Position numbers and translations under genes: made by a program. A DNA stretch of 41,852 nucleotides from Chloroflexota bacterium (GTDB lineage Bacteria > Chloroflexota > UBA11872 > UBA12225 > JAJDUF01), in the NCBI GenBank assembly GCA_022826725.1, contig JAJDUF010000021.1, forward strand, positions 1 through 41,852, given 5' to 3'. Under the pieces are notes generated by a model. The model made no database searches. It was not told the origin of the DNA and saw only the letters and a list, made by a program, of their open reading frames with translations. Positions 8,375-16,811 of this stretch are shown piece by piece. Within the stretch, counting starts at the first letter, position 1; each line of letters opens with the position of its first letter.

Positions 8375-9430
8375 ATGCCCTTGGCCCCGCTCAGTAGCGC
8401 CGGCCTCTTCCCAGCGGACCCGCGACGCCCGGAGGGCCGCGTTTGGCGGGGTACGCTCACCGACGGGCGAGTGGTCGCGGTCAAGCTGGCCGTCCGGTCG
8501 GACCAACCCCAGGAAACGGCCACCACACAGGACCGGTTGGCAGTCGAGGCGCAGGTGCTGGCGCAGGTGCGGCCGCGCGGCGCTCCGGTGCCGGAGTTGA
8601 TTGCCGCCGAGCCGGGTGTTCTGATTACCGAGTGGTGTGCCGGCGCCACGCTCGACGATTGGAGCCAACGCCTCTCGGCCGCAGCACGACGGGCGCCGGT
8701 CGCGGCCGCCGGGCGGGGCTTGCTCCGGCTCGAAGCGGCGTTCGCACAACTGCCCGGCGCGGCCGCGGCGGTTGAGCGACGGCGGCCGGCGTGGTTGGCG
8801 GAACGGAGACGGGAGTTCTGCGCCGCGCGTGAGGTGGTGCAGCGGCTCATAGACCGGCGGCCAGTGATGCGCGAGCAGGAGCGCATCATTGCTGACGAGT
8901 GGGAGGCGCTCTGGGCAGTCGTCGCGGCGAGCCGGCTCACGCTGGGGCCGCTTGACGTAAATGCCCGCAACGTCCTGCTGGATCGGGAGACATCGCCGGG
9001 AGGGCAGCGGCGCTGGCAGGCGACCTTCCTCGACATGGGCGCCATCGGCCCGGACAGCCCGGCGCGGCGGCTCGTCCACTACACGGTCGCCCTCGGCGCC
9101 TGGCAGCCGGCCGGCCGTTGTGTGCGCGGGCTTACGCCGGCGGTTGCGCGGCGCTGGGCGGCCGCGGCTGCTGCCCAGTGGCCCGGCGAGCCGGGCCTAC
9201 ATCTGCAACAGCTCGATGCCTACGCTTTGCTTGCTGAGCTGCTCCTCCTGGGGCAGGTCCAGGCCGTGCTGGCCGGCAAGCGACCGGAACTCGCCGCCGC
9301 GTGGGCTGCGCCGGCCGAGCGCCGGCGGCAAGTGGCCCGGATTGTACGCCGACCGCTGGCTGCCCATGGGCCGGCGCACACGATCCGCCGCGTGCTTGCC
9401 GAGCGCAACCAGCTATACTCTGTCGTGTAG
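8375..9430 (+). CDS. Kinase-fold phosphotransferase-like protein
   Basis: A 351-aa protein with a degraded protein-kinase/APH layout. A possible ATP-binding Lys lies in RVVAVKLAVRS. The catalytic-loop equivalent is LGPLDVNARNVLLD, which keeps Asp and the downstream Asn but lacks the usual His. The metal-binding equivalent is FLDMGAIGPD in place of DFG. No membrane segments. GGGAGAGG before the ATG at 8375 and only 33 bases after ribH suggest co-transcription with ribH. A substrate cannot be named; a small-molecule kinase is more likely than a protein kinase. It could also be inactive. Confidence 0.65.
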   Translation: MPLAPLSSAGLFPADPRRPEGRVWRGTLTDGRVVAVKLAVRSDQPQETATTQDRLAVEAQVLAQVRPRGAPVPELIAAEPGVLITEWCAGATLDDWSQRLSAAARRAPVAAAGRGLLRLEAAFAQLPGAAAAVERRRPAWLAERRREFCAAREVVQRLIDRRPVMREQERIIADEWEALWAVVAASRLTLGPLDVNARNVLLDRETSPGGQRRWQATFLDMGAIGPDSPARRLVHYTVALGAWQPAGRCVRGLTPAVARRWAAAAAAQWPGEPGLHLQQLDAYALLAELLLLGQVQAVLAGKRPELAAAWAAPAERRRQVARIVRRPLAAHGPAHTIRRVLAERNQLYSVV

Positions 9431-9462
9431 GCAAGCTGCTGCCAGCGGAGGTGAGGTGAACT

Positions 9463-9732
9463 ATGGCTGCAAACGTGTCCGAGGCCGTGTCCGAGTGGAA
9501 GCCACGCTCGCGCTCATTGGTGATCGGCGGACTGCCGTGGCTGGCGCGCATGACCGATAAAGCCCGCGCCAAAGTCGAGGGAACCATCGGTGATTACATT
9601 TATCCCTGCCCGCTGGACCAACGTGTACTGGCAGAGCTGGGATTGAGCGCCGACGAGTTCGCGGCCATCGCCACCGAGCACGAGACGGATACGGCGGTCG
9701 TCGGCGCCGTGAAGGACCGCCTCGCCCGCTAG
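9463..9732 (+). CDS. DUF5069 domain protein
   Basis: The 89-aa protein shows the DUF5069 signature: LVIGGLPWLARMTDKARAK followed by the YIYPCPLDQ segment and LGLSADEFAAIA. The function of the family is unknown; the conserved Cys-Pro-Leu-Asp and Leu-Pro-Arg-like segments suggest a small soluble domain. A strong ribosome site (GGAGGTGAGG) precedes the ATG. It follows the kinase-like gene by 32 bases in the same direction and is the last gene before a cluster of repeats. Confidence 0.85.
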   Translation: MAANVSEAVSEWKPRSRSLVIGGLPWLARMTDKARAKVEGTIGDYIYPCPLDQRVLAELGLSADEFAAIATEHETDTAVVGAVKDRLAR

Positions 9733-9738
9733 TGGTGG

Positions 9739-9853
9739 GCCTCACCCCCGGGCCCCCTCTCCACCATGTAGAGAGGGGGAGTCTGCTGCTTGTCGTTCCC
9801 GCGCACGCGGGAATATCCGTCTCCCCGCCCCAGCGGGGGGACCATAGGGGGAC
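9739..9853. repeat. Repeat cluster: family A, a short palindrome, and inverted family B
   Basis: Three elements lie in a row between convergent genes. Family A is at 9739-9781 (CCCCCTCTCCACC, GTAGAGAGGGGGAG). A short palindrome TTCCCGCGCACGCGGGAA follows near 9796. An inverted family B copy (CCCCAGCGGGGGGACCATAG, then GGGGG) is at about 9823-9853. The stacking suggests a landing zone for such elements. Confidence 0.75.
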
Positions 9854-9870
9854 CGGACGCACCCGCGTCC

Positions 9871-10662
9871 CTACTCCGGGTAGTCTTTCCAGTAGGGTAT
9901 CGGGACGATGTCGGAGCGGGGACTGCCTATTGGCCCAGGCGGGACGACGAATGGTGGGGGAACCCGCTTGATGGTCGTCCAGATGTGCCGCAGGCCGAGC
10001 GAGTGGGCGGTGCGGGTGGAGGGGATGTTGAACGCCCCGGTCGTGTAGAGCACGAGTGGTGCGTGGCTCAGAATCCACTCCGCCGCTGCCGACACTACCG
10101 CTCTGCCCTGGCCGCGGCTCTGCGCGGCCGGCAGCACGTCTACGCCGATCTCCCAGAGCGTGTCCGGGTTCTGCCAGACCGTTGCCAACGCCGTTACTTT
10201 GCCGGCCTCCCGGACGGCAAAACCGCGACTGGCCGTGTCGGTCGAGCAGTGCCAGTAGACTGCCGGATCGAGGTCGCGCAGGGGTTGCCCCTCCAACTCC
10301 TCGACGTGCGCGGACGGCACCGGCGTCAGGGCTTGGCGGTCGGCCAGGAAGTACCAGACCGGCCCAAAAACGCTCACCCCGTCGGGCAGGGTGGTGCGCG
10401 CCAACTCAAAGACGCCCAAGATCGAGAAGAGCTGCTCCAGCGTGAGCACTCGCACGAGGTCCTGCCAGGCGTCCTGCCACTGCGGATCGGCGAGCAAGAG
10501 CGCGCCACCGTCGGTCCGTACCGCTAAGGGGCCGTCGGGTTGCTTGGCCGGCACGATCTCCAGGCCGGCCGCCGGCAAGGCGCTCACGGGGTAGCCCCAC
10601 GTGTCGAGGAGGATCGGCTCGACTTGAGCCAAGATGCGCTCGCGCATGGCGGTGGTCGTCAT
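9871..10662 (-). CDS. GNAT-family acetyltransferase
   Basis: A 263-aa protein whose C-terminal half is a GNAT domain. It has a beta strand WEIGVDVLPAAQSRGQGRAV holding the Q/R-x-x-G-x-A acetyl-CoA loop, then an alpha helix and TAHSLGLRHIWTTIK. The N-terminal half (about 1-130) is a separate domain seen in some Chloroflexota and Actinobacteria GNAT proteins (LTLEQLFSILGVFELARTTL). The ATG at 10662 is preceded by GGAG; longer in-frame starts upstream have no support. The acceptor substrate is unknown. It stands alone between the repeats and the sulfatase. Confidence 0.8.
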   Translation of the reverse strand: MTTTAMRERILAQVEPILLDTWGYPVSALPAAGLEIVPAKQPDGPLAVRTDGGALLLADPQWQDAWQDLVRVLTLEQLFSILGVFELARTTLPDGVSVFGPVWYFLADRQALTPVPSAHVEELEGQPLRDLDPAVYWHCSTDTASRGFAVREAGKVTALATVWQNPDTLWEIGVDVLPAAQSRGQGRAVVSAAAEWILSHAPLVLYTTGAFNIPSTRTAHSLGLRHIWTTIKRVPPPFVVPPGPIGSPRSDIVPIPYWKDYPE

Positions 10663-10717
10663 TGTTCTGCTCCTGTTCTCTAGTGGTCCGTGTCCCCTGC
10701 TTTCCACTCCTGATCGG

Positions 10718-12085
10718 TTAGCGCCGCCAGTCTTGCAGCCGCCGCAGCAGATCGGCCACGACCGGTCCGTCTCGCTCGCGGGCATAGACGTTATGCAGCT
10801 CCCAGGGATCGTTGGTGAGGTGGTACAGCTCGTTGATCTCGCGTCCGGGCGTATGGACCAGCTTCCACTCGGCGGTGCGGATCATTGAGGTTAGCTCAAC
10901 CTGGCGACCGGCGGCCGGCGGGCCGAACGGGAGATTGTTGCCGCGCACGGGGTCATTGACCATCCGCGGCGACTGTGCGCCGACCTGGGCAAAGGCGGTA
11001 TCGAAACTCGCGCCGTCCTCGCCATCCAAGGCGCGCCGCCAGGATCGCCCTTGCACGTGCTCCGGCACCGCCACGCCGGCCAACTCCAGCAGCGTGGGCA
11101 GCAGGTCCACGGACTGCGTCAGTCCGCCGAGGACGCGGCCCTGCGGCACGCGGTCGTCCGGGCCGACCAGCAGCAACGGCACGCGGACCAGGCAGTCGTA
11201 GAGGGTACAGCTTTTGCCGAACATGCCATGCTCGCCGGCGTAGTCGCCGTGGTCCGCCGTATAGACGAGCACGGTGTTGCTGTTGAGGCCGTGCCGCTCC
11301 AGGTAGTCAACGACGCGGCCGACCTGTGCATCGAGATGCGACACCATGCCGTAGTAGTAGGCGAGGGCAGCGCGGATTTCGGCCTCCGGCGCGTCGAGCG
11401 TGCCCATGTCTTGGGCGGTTCGGAGCTGCGCCGGCGGCTTCTCCGCAAAGCCGGTCTCCTGGGGAGGCAGGGCCAGCCCGTCTCGGTCGTACATCGTGTC
11501 GTAGGGAGCGGGAGCGAAATACGGCGGGTGCGGGTCAATCCAGGCGATCTGCAAGAAGAATGGGCGGCTGCGGTCGGTCCGGTCCAGGAACTGCAAGCCT
11601 AGCTCGGTCATCCGGCCATTGAGGTCTGCGTCGGGTGGATGTGCCGTGGTGGTGACCATGTGCTGTGTGCGCCGCGGCTGCGACTGGGCTATCGTGGTGC
11701 GCTCGCGCCACAGCTGGCCCAAGATGCCGTCGCTCATGTCGTAGGCGTAGTCGAACCCGCGATCTCCGCCGGAGGACTTGTGGAAGTGGCCGACCGTGCC
11801 GGTCCGATAGCCGGCGTCGCGGAGCAGCTCGGCCAGGACCGGCTCGTCGGCCGGCATCGGTCCACTGTTGCTGAAGACTCCGTGCGTGTGGGGATAGAGG
11901 CCGGTCATGATCGTGGCGCGGGAGGGGAAGCAGAGCGGATGCTGGACGAAGTAGTCACGGGCCAACAGGCCGCGGGCGGCGAGGGCATCGAGGACCGGCG
12001 TGCGGACATCGGGGTTGCCGTACAGGCCCAAGCTGGTGGCCTTCTGCTGATCGGCCATCAGCAAGACGATGTTCGGCGCCGGCAT
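10718..12085 (-). CDS. Type I sulfatase (formylglycine-dependent)
   Basis: Hydrolyses sulfate esters. The sulfatase signature CFPSRATIMTG holds Cys52, the residue normally oxidised to formylglycine. The metal-binding start IVLLMADQQ (Asp12), VYTADHGDYAGEHGMFGK and the late RTAEWKLVHTPG are also present. The 455-aa length is normal. ATG 12085 was chosen over an 80-residue longer frame because GGAGGGAGAC lies directly upstream and the fold starts at residue 4. There is no signal peptide, so the enzyme appears cytoplasmic. The ADQQ start resembles choline- and aryl-sulfatase-like groups, but the substrate is not determinable. Confidence 0.92.
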   Translation of the reverse strand: MPAPNIVLLMADQQKATSLGLYGNPDVRTPVLDALAARGLLARDYFVQHPLCFPSRATIMTGLYPHTHGVFSNSGPMPADEPVLAELLRDAGYRTGTVGHFHKSSGGDRGFDYAYDMSDGILGQLWRERTTIAQSQPRRTQHMVTTTAHPPDADLNGRMTELGLQFLDRTDRSRPFFLQIAWIDPHPPYFAPAPYDTMYDRDGLALPPQETGFAEKPPAQLRTAQDMGTLDAPEAEIRAALAYYYGMVSHLDAQVGRVVDYLERHGLNSNTVLVYTADHGDYAGEHGMFGKSCTLYDCLVRVPLLLVGPDDRVPQGRVLGGLTQSVDLLPTLLELAGVAVPEHVQGRSWRRALDGEDGASFDTAFAQVGAQSPRMVNDPVRGNNLPFGPPAAGRQVELTSMIRTAEWKLVHTPGREINELYHLTNDPWELHNVYARERDGPVVADLLRRLQDWRR

Positions 12086-12166
12086 GTCTCCCTCCGCCTC
12101 GGACCCGTTCGGCAACAAGACGACGTTAGCACGGTGCTTAGGCGGGGGCAAGTGTGGGGAGGAGTG

Positions 12167-12200
12167 GGCCCCCTGTGGCCCCTCCGCTGCGGCGGGGGGA
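12167..12200. repeat. Family B palindrome in the divergent sulfatase/deacetylase gap
   Basis: GGGCCCCCTGTGGCCCCTCC then GCTGCGGCGGGGGGACAGCG: a diverged family B core. It lies between two genes pointing away from each other, unlike most copies, which lie downstream of genes. Confidence 0.6.
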
Positions 12201-12270
12201 CAGCGCTGCGGTGGGGAGGATGCTAAGGTTGCCAGCGCGGATGAAATGCCGCCAAGCCTGTGGTAAAGAG

Positions 12271-13059
12271 ATGAAGCAACTGGATTCGCTGCCGTGGCCC
12301 GACGGTTGTGCCGGTGCCGTGTCACTGACCTTCGATGACGGCCATCAGTCCCACCTCGATTGCGTGGTGCCGCTGCTGGCAGAGTTTGGGCTACACGGCA
12401 CGTTTTATGTCAATCCTCGTGGCGACACCGAGGCAGAATGGCGCGCCCGGCTCTTGCCCTGGCGGGCGGTGCAGGCGGCCGGCCACGAGGTCGGCAACCA
12501 CTCACTCAGCCACACGTGCTCCCGCGCGTTGCGTACCGAAGCTGAATCGGGGCACCCGGTGCTCGAAAATTGGACTCTGGCCGATGTCGAAGCCGACGTA
12601 GTGGAGGCCGAGCGGCGGCTCCAGGCCGTCCTGCCGCTCCCGCCGGGACGGAGGCGGAGCTTCTGCTATCCCTGCTATCACGAGCACGTCGGCGAGGGTC
12701 CCACGCGCCAAAGCTACGTCCCGGTGATCGCGCGGCACTTCATCGCCGGCCGGGGACTGGGCGAGTTTCCGGGGAACCACCCGGCCACCTGCGATCTGCA
12801 CTATCTCTGGTCGTGGCCGGTCGAGATGGTGAGCACGGACCGCCTCCGGCAGCAAGTCGTGGAGCCGCGCCTACCCGGCGCCTGGGTGATCATTACGATG
12901 CATGGCATTGGCTCGTTGCGGCGTCATCATACGGAGGCGGACCTGCGCCGCCTTTGCAGCTTCCTGCAGGAACGACGGCAGCGCCTATGGATAGCGCCGG
13001 TTGCGACGGTAGCGCAGCGGGTAGTCGCCTGGCGAGCGCAGCGGAAGGATGGCGGGTAG
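12271..13059 (+). CDS. Polysaccharide deacetylase (NodB/CE4 family)
   Basis: CE4 enzymes remove N- or O-acetyl groups from glycans with a metal bound by Asp-His-His. The protein shows TFDDG (Asp22/Asp23) and GNHSLSH (His77, His81), the complete triad. A later arginine/Cys-Pro block (RRSFCYPCYHEHVGEG) replaces the usual R-P-P-x-G. 262 aa from ATG 12271; ATG 12241 is an alternative, and neither has a strong ribosome site. There is no signal peptide, so the substrate may be intracellular or a small glycoside. The DegT aminotransferase gene follows 52 bases later. Confidence 0.85.
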   Translation: MKQLDSLPWPDGCAGAVSLTFDDGHQSHLDCVVPLLAEFGLHGTFYVNPRGDTEAEWRARLLPWRAVQAAGHEVGNHSLSHTCSRALRTEAESGHPVLENWTLADVEADVVEAERRLQAVLPLPPGRRRSFCYPCYHEHVGEGPTRQSYVPVIARHFIAGRGLGEFPGNHPATCDLHYLWSWPVEMVSTDRLRQQVVEPRLPGAWVIITMHGIGSLRRHHTEADLRRLCSFLQERRQRLWIAPVATVAQRVVAWRAQRKDGG

Positions 13060-13111
13060 GCCCGTCCTTCACGAGAGCCGTCGCCACTGCCGACTGCACA
13101 AGGAGAGCACG

Positions 13112-14389
13112 ATGTCCGCTCAATTGGCCGTGAATGGCGGCGATCCGGCCGTGCCGGAGACGCTGGGTAAGCCCTGGCCCATATTTGGAGCATTGGAGGA
13201 GCGGCTGCTGAACGAAGTGCTGACCAGTGGGCAGTGGTGGCGCGGCGGCTACGCAGACGACGGCGATTCCAAGGTTGGGCAGTTCGAGGCGGCCTTTGCC
13301 CGCTTCCAGGACGCGGAGCACGCCGTCGCGGTCACGAACGGCACGGCGGCGCTGGAATGTGCGCTCAAAGCGGTGGGTATCGGTGCCGGTGACGAGGTGT
13401 TGGTACCGGCGGCCACTTTTGTCGCCTCGGCAACGGCGGTGCTGCTGGTCGGTGCCAGACCCGTCATCGTGGACGTGGACCCACGCAACTACACCATTGC
13501 ACCGGCGGCAGCCGCGGCGGCCATCACGCCCCGCACGCGGGCCATCATGGCCGTGGACTACGGCGGTATGCCCTGCGACATGGCGGCACTCGATGCACTC
13601 GGCCGGCGGCACGACCTCGCTATCGTTTCGGACTGCGCCCACTCGCACGGCTCGCAGTGGCAGGGCGTCGGAACCGGCGCGCTCGGAGACGTCGGGGCGT
13701 TCAGCTTCCAGATGGGCAAGACGCTGACCACCGGCGAGGGCGGCATGGTGCTGACGAATAGCCAGGAGCTGGCTGATCGTGCCTATTCCTACCACCACAT
13801 TGGGCGCATTCGCGGCCGCCGGTTCAATGAGTTCCACGTGCCGGCGACCAATCTTCGCATGACGGAATGGCAAGGGACGATGGGCCTCGCGCAGCTCACG
13901 CGCTTGGCCGCGCAGACGGAGGTCCGCGAGCGGAATGCGACCTACCTGGCCGGCCGTCTAGTGGAAATCCCGGGAGTGGCGCCGCTTTGGAGGGACCCGC
14001 GGGTGACGCGCTGGGGGTTCTATTTCTGGCACTTCAAGTTCCTGCCCGAGCAGTGGGATGGCGTCACCTGCGCTCAGTTCCGACGGGCGCTCGCCGCAGA
14101 AGGCGTATCCTGCGGCACCGGCCATACCCAGCCGCTGTACCAGCATCCGCTCTTTGCCGGGCGGATGGTGGTCGGAGGCGAGGGGCATCCGCCGGCGACC
14201 CCGGACGCGGCCAAGGCGGTAGACTTCAGGCGCCTGGATTGCCCGGAGACCGAGCGCATCTACGCGACCGAGGCGTGCTCGTTGCAGCACCGCCTGTTTC
14301 TCGGTCCACGCGGCGATATGGACCGCGTCCTCGCCGCTATCGGCAAGCTGTGGGCGCACCAAGACGAGCTGCGGCAGGTGGCGGTCTGA
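13112..14389 (+). CDS. DegT/DnrJ/EryC1/StrS-family PLP aminotransferase
   Basis: These PLP enzymes aminate keto-sugars or, in some members, keto-cyclitols. Typical blocks: LAVNGGDPAV at the N-terminus, VTNGTAALECALKAVGIGAG for cofactor binding, VDYGGMPCDMAAL, SDCAHSHGSQWQ (Asp pairing with the pyridine nitrogen), and FSFQMGKTLTTGEGG with the Schiff-base Lys. 425 aa, AAGGAG before ATG 13112. Adjacent deacetylase and class III aminotransferase genes suggest amino-sugar or secondary-metabolite chemistry, but no glycosyltransferase is nearby, so the pathway is open. Confidence 0.92.
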   Translation: MSAQLAVNGGDPAVPETLGKPWPIFGALEERLLNEVLTSGQWWRGGYADDGDSKVGQFEAAFARFQDAEHAVAVTNGTAALECALKAVGIGAGDEVLVPAATFVASATAVLLVGARPVIVDVDPRNYTIAPAAAAAAITPRTRAIMAVDYGGMPCDMAALDALGRRHDLAIVSDCAHSHGSQWQGVGTGALGDVGAFSFQMGKTLTTGEGGMVLTNSQELADRAYSYHHIGRIRGRRFNEFHVPATNLRMTEWQGTMGLAQLTRLAAQTEVRERNATYLAGRLVEIPGVAPLWRDPRVTRWGFYFWHFKFLPEQWDGVTCAQFRRALAAEGVSCGTGHTQPLYQHPLFAGRMVVGGEGHPPATPDAAKAVDFRRLDCPETERIYATEACSLQHRLFLGPRGDMDRVLAAIGKLWAHQDELRQVAV

Positions 14390-14465
14390 GCCGCCGCCCG
14401 GCGCGTCGAGGGGCTGGTCCGGTCGGCCGGTGGGTACTACCGGAGACGGCACAAAGGAGTGCGCC

Positions 14466-15779
14466 ATGACTAGGGATGAGCGGCGTTTGGACCTGGCGGA
14501 ATCGTTGCGGCTGTGGGATGAAGCGGTTGAGTTGATCCCCGGGGGATCGCAGACCAACAGCAAGCGGCCGGGGAACTACGCCTTCGGGCAGTATCCCGTC
14601 TATGCTGCCCGCGCCAAGGGTGCCCGCATCTGGGACGTAGACGGGAACGAGTACCTCGATTACGTCAACGGTCTTGGTCCGATCTCGCTCGGCTACGACT
14701 ATCCGGCGGTCACGGCGGCCATTCGTGACCAACTGGATCGCGGCACTATCTCCGGGCTGCTATGGCCGGCCGAGGTCGCGGCGGCCCGCGCCCTCACGCA
14801 GGTCATCCCGTGCGCCGAGCAAGTGCGGTTCTTCAAGGGTGGTGGCGAGGCCACGGCGGCGGCGGCGCGTATCGCTCGCGGTGCCACCGGCCGGCACGTG
14901 ATCCTCAACTGTGGCTACCGCGGCTGGCCCGATACGTGGTCGGCCGGTCACGACGACGCGGTGCCGCCAGCGTTGAGCGACTACGTGGTGTCGTTCCCGT
15001 TCGGCGACGCCGAGGTCGTCGAGAGTCTTTTGGCGCAGCATCGGGGCAAGGTGGCTGCCGTCTTCTTGGGGCTGCCGTATGAGGCGGAGGCCGACGCCGG
15101 CTACCTCGCGGACGTGCGCGACGCGGCCCACGCGCATGGGGCGCTGCTGGTCTACGATGAGATTGTCACCGGGTTTCGGCTGGCAACGGCTGGTGCTCAG
15201 GAATATCACGGGGTCGTTCCGGACCTGGCCGTGTTTGCCAAGGGGATGGCGAACGGAATGCCGCTCGCGGCGGTCGTCGGGCGCCGCGAGGTGATGTCCG
15301 CTGCCGAGCGCCTGCTCATCAGCCTCACGTTCGGGGGCGAGGCGCTGTCGCTGGCGGCCTGTACCGCAGTCGTGCGCGAGTTTCGGGAGCGGGACGTGAT
15401 CGGCCACCTGTGGCGGACCGGCCGGCAGTTGATGGACGGCTTGAACGACGCCGCGGACGAGGTCGGCGTGCCGTTCCGCAGTAGCGGCTATGCCTCGCTG
15501 GCCGCGATGCGCCTCGACGTGCCGCGCGAACGTCAGGACGAAGCCTGGTTCATGCTGCTCGCCGAGTGTGCCCGGCGCGGCGTGCTGCTGCGGCGCGGCG
15601 GCCTGAACAACGTCACATTCGCGCACACGGCGGACGACATCGCCGAGACTATCGCCGTGTGCCGGGAAGCGTTCAAAGTGCTGCACACGGCGGGGTTTCG
15701 TGGCGCGGCGACGGCAGCGGACGGGCGGCAGGGCGTAGGAAGCCAACAAGTGGGTATTGGAAGCGCGAGCGGCGGTTAG
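14466..15779 (+). CDS. Class III (glutamate-1-semialdehyde aminomutase-like) aminotransferase
   Basis: A PLP enzyme of 437 aa in the HemL-like branch of class III aminotransferases. VYDEIVTGFRLA carries the cofactor Asp and VFAKGMANGMPLAAVVG the Schiff-base Lys; FFKGGGEATAAAARIAR is the phosphate/substrate region. The N-terminal substrate segment reads IPGGSQTNSKRPGNYAFGQY rather than the GGVNSPVRAF of true HemL. It is therefore more likely an accessory aminotransferase than the haem enzyme. AAAGGAG precedes the ATG; the gene follows the DegT gene by 76 bases. Confidence 0.88.
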   Translation: MTRDERRLDLAESLRLWDEAVELIPGGSQTNSKRPGNYAFGQYPVYAARAKGARIWDVDGNEYLDYVNGLGPISLGYDYPAVTAAIRDQLDRGTISGLLWPAEVAAARALTQVIPCAEQVRFFKGGGEATAAAARIARGATGRHVILNCGYRGWPDTWSAGHDDAVPPALSDYVVSFPFGDAEVVESLLAQHRGKVAAVFLGLPYEAEADAGYLADVRDAAHAHGALLVYDEIVTGFRLATAGAQEYHGVVPDLAVFAKGMANGMPLAAVVGRREVMSAAERLLISLTFGGEALSLAACTAVVREFRERDVIGHLWRTGRQLMDGLNDAADEVGVPFRSSGYASLAAMRLDVPRERQDEAWFMLLAECARRGVLLRRGGLNNVTFAHTADDIAETIAVCREAFKVLHTAGFRGAATAADGRQGVGSQQVGIGSASGG

Positions 15780-15810
15780 CTATCGGCTATCAGCGGTCAG
15801 AGGTTAGTGG

Positions 15811-15998
15811 TCCCCTCCCCCGGAGCAAGCTCCAGGGGAGGGGAGTTGCCGTCTCGCGGCGGGGCGCGGGAGGGGTGCTGGAGGAAGCCCCTGCGCGCGG
15901 CGGAGCAAGACCGCGGGTGGGGCGGAACCTGGATGGCAGGATGCACTTGATGGGAAGTAGACCTAACCCCCGGCCCCTTCCCTAGCAGGGAAGGGGAG
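15811..15998. repeat. Two family-A-like hairpins
   Basis: TCCCCTCCCCCGGAGC-AA-GCTCCAGGGGAGGGGA at 15811-15844 is a long perfect-to-near-perfect stem. CCGGCCCCTTCCCTAGCAGG followed by GAAGGGGAG at about 15963-15998 is a second. Both lie downstream of the class III aminotransferase and could end its transcript, though neither is followed by a T run on either strand. Confidence 0.6.
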
Positions 15999-16187
15999 TC
16001 CACGCTGCGACGGGCAGAAGGCCGGGGACGGGATTGCGCGTACCTGGTAGCGCGGCGGTACGCGGTGTGGGCGGTGTCTCGGTGGGTGCGCGGGTTGGTC
16101 AGGGTGTTGGGAGTGGCAGGGGTGCGGGGCAAGACTGCCTGGCGCGGCCGGTGTTGGCCGGCCGGTAAGGATACGGTGGCGGTAGGT

Positions 16188-16420
16188 GCGGCACTCGGAC
16201 GGTCATGGCCGAACACACCCGCCGTAGTGGCGAGAGGGCGGCCATGACCCGGTGCCCTCGGGGCGGCACTCTGACAGTACTGACCCGGCGCCCCGGCCGG
16301 AGTGGCCGGGGGTACGTCAGCACCCGGTGCCGTAGAAGCGGCACTCAGGCGGCCATGCCGCGCCGCGCGCAAGGCGGCGTGGGGTCGCTCATGACCCGGT
16401 GCCCTCGGCTGGGTGGCGGT
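16188..16420. repeat. Tandem array of three 75-bp hairpin-forming units
   Basis: The marker GCGGCACTC starts at 16188, 16263 and 16338, and a decayed copy GTGGCGGTG at 16413, exactly 75 bases apart. Each unit ends near CCCGGTGCC, complementary to its own start, so each can fold on itself. Inner stems differ but stay paired: GTCATGGCC with GGCCATGAC in unit 1, CTGACAGTAC with GTACGTCAG in unit 2, and GCCATG with CATGACC (weaker) in unit 3. There is no spacer/repeat alternation as in CRISPR. The function is unknown. Confidence 0.75.
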
Positions 16421-16604
16421 GCCACCGTCGTAAGTTGACACGATGGTACGTGTACTTTCCTGCCGGGCGGTGCCCGGTGCTCCAGGATGGTCTTGCATCT
16501 GCCACATCCCAACGCCAGAGCATATTGGGTGGGTGTGGGGGGAGACAACGGGGGGATATTTACATGGATGGACAGGATGCACAGGATGGGGATGGGCAGG
16601 GCTG

Positions 16605-16722
16605 GCCCCCCCTGTGGCCCCCCCGTTGCGACGGGGGGAGGGGGCTGGCCTCACCCCCCGGCGCCGCGGGGGGACGGAGGTGTGGCCTCGCTGTGGACCC
16701 CCGCTATGCGGGGGGATGTTGC
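16605..16722. repeat. Family B copies upstream of acpP
   Basis: CCCCCCCTGTGGCCCCCCCG followed by TTGCGACGGGGGGAGG at 16605-16639, and GGACCCCCGCTATGCGGGGG at about 16695-16714. Both are diverged hairpins of the family seen after ribBA. Confidence 0.6.
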
Positions 16723-16762
16723 ATCGGCGTGGCTCGCCACAGACCGGCGGCGTGTCGGCGTG

Positions 16763-16768
16763 TATAAT
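16763..16768 (+). promoter_or_regulatory. Candidate -10 element for acpP
   Basis: A perfect TATAAT lies 44 bases before the acpP start. The -35 position (CAGACC at 16740-16745 with 17-base spacing) is a poor match, so the promoter call rests on the -10 alone. Confidence 0.4.
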
Positions 16769-16811
16769 GGCGAGCGCCTACCTACAACTACCAGAGAGAG
16801 GATTAGCCCCG

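Larger units (their letters stand above)
15780..16811. other. Long gene-free stretch before acpP, rich in repeats
   Basis: About 1 kb without a credible gene; a 285-codon open frame on the minus strand crosses it but is repetitive and antisense-like. It contains family-A-like hairpins at 15811-15844 and 15963-15998, the 75-bp hairpin array at 16188-16420, and a TTGACA at 16434-16439 with no good -10. A GGATG-rich string follows near 16563-16597, then family B copies at 16605-16639 and about 16693-16722. The TATAAT upstream of acpP is the last feature. Confidence 0.7.

Noticed and set aside
16188..16420. 75-bp array as a CRISPR
   Set aside because: No constant repeat alternates with unique spacers, the units are palindromic throughout and no cas gene is near.
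15797..16654. A 285-codon minus-strand open frame with repeats of an APGH-RP-AA pattern
   Set aside because: It runs through the 75-bp array (75 is a multiple of three, so the frame stays open) and through hairpins. No ribosome site, no known domain and unnatural composition. It is a by-product of GC-rich repeats.
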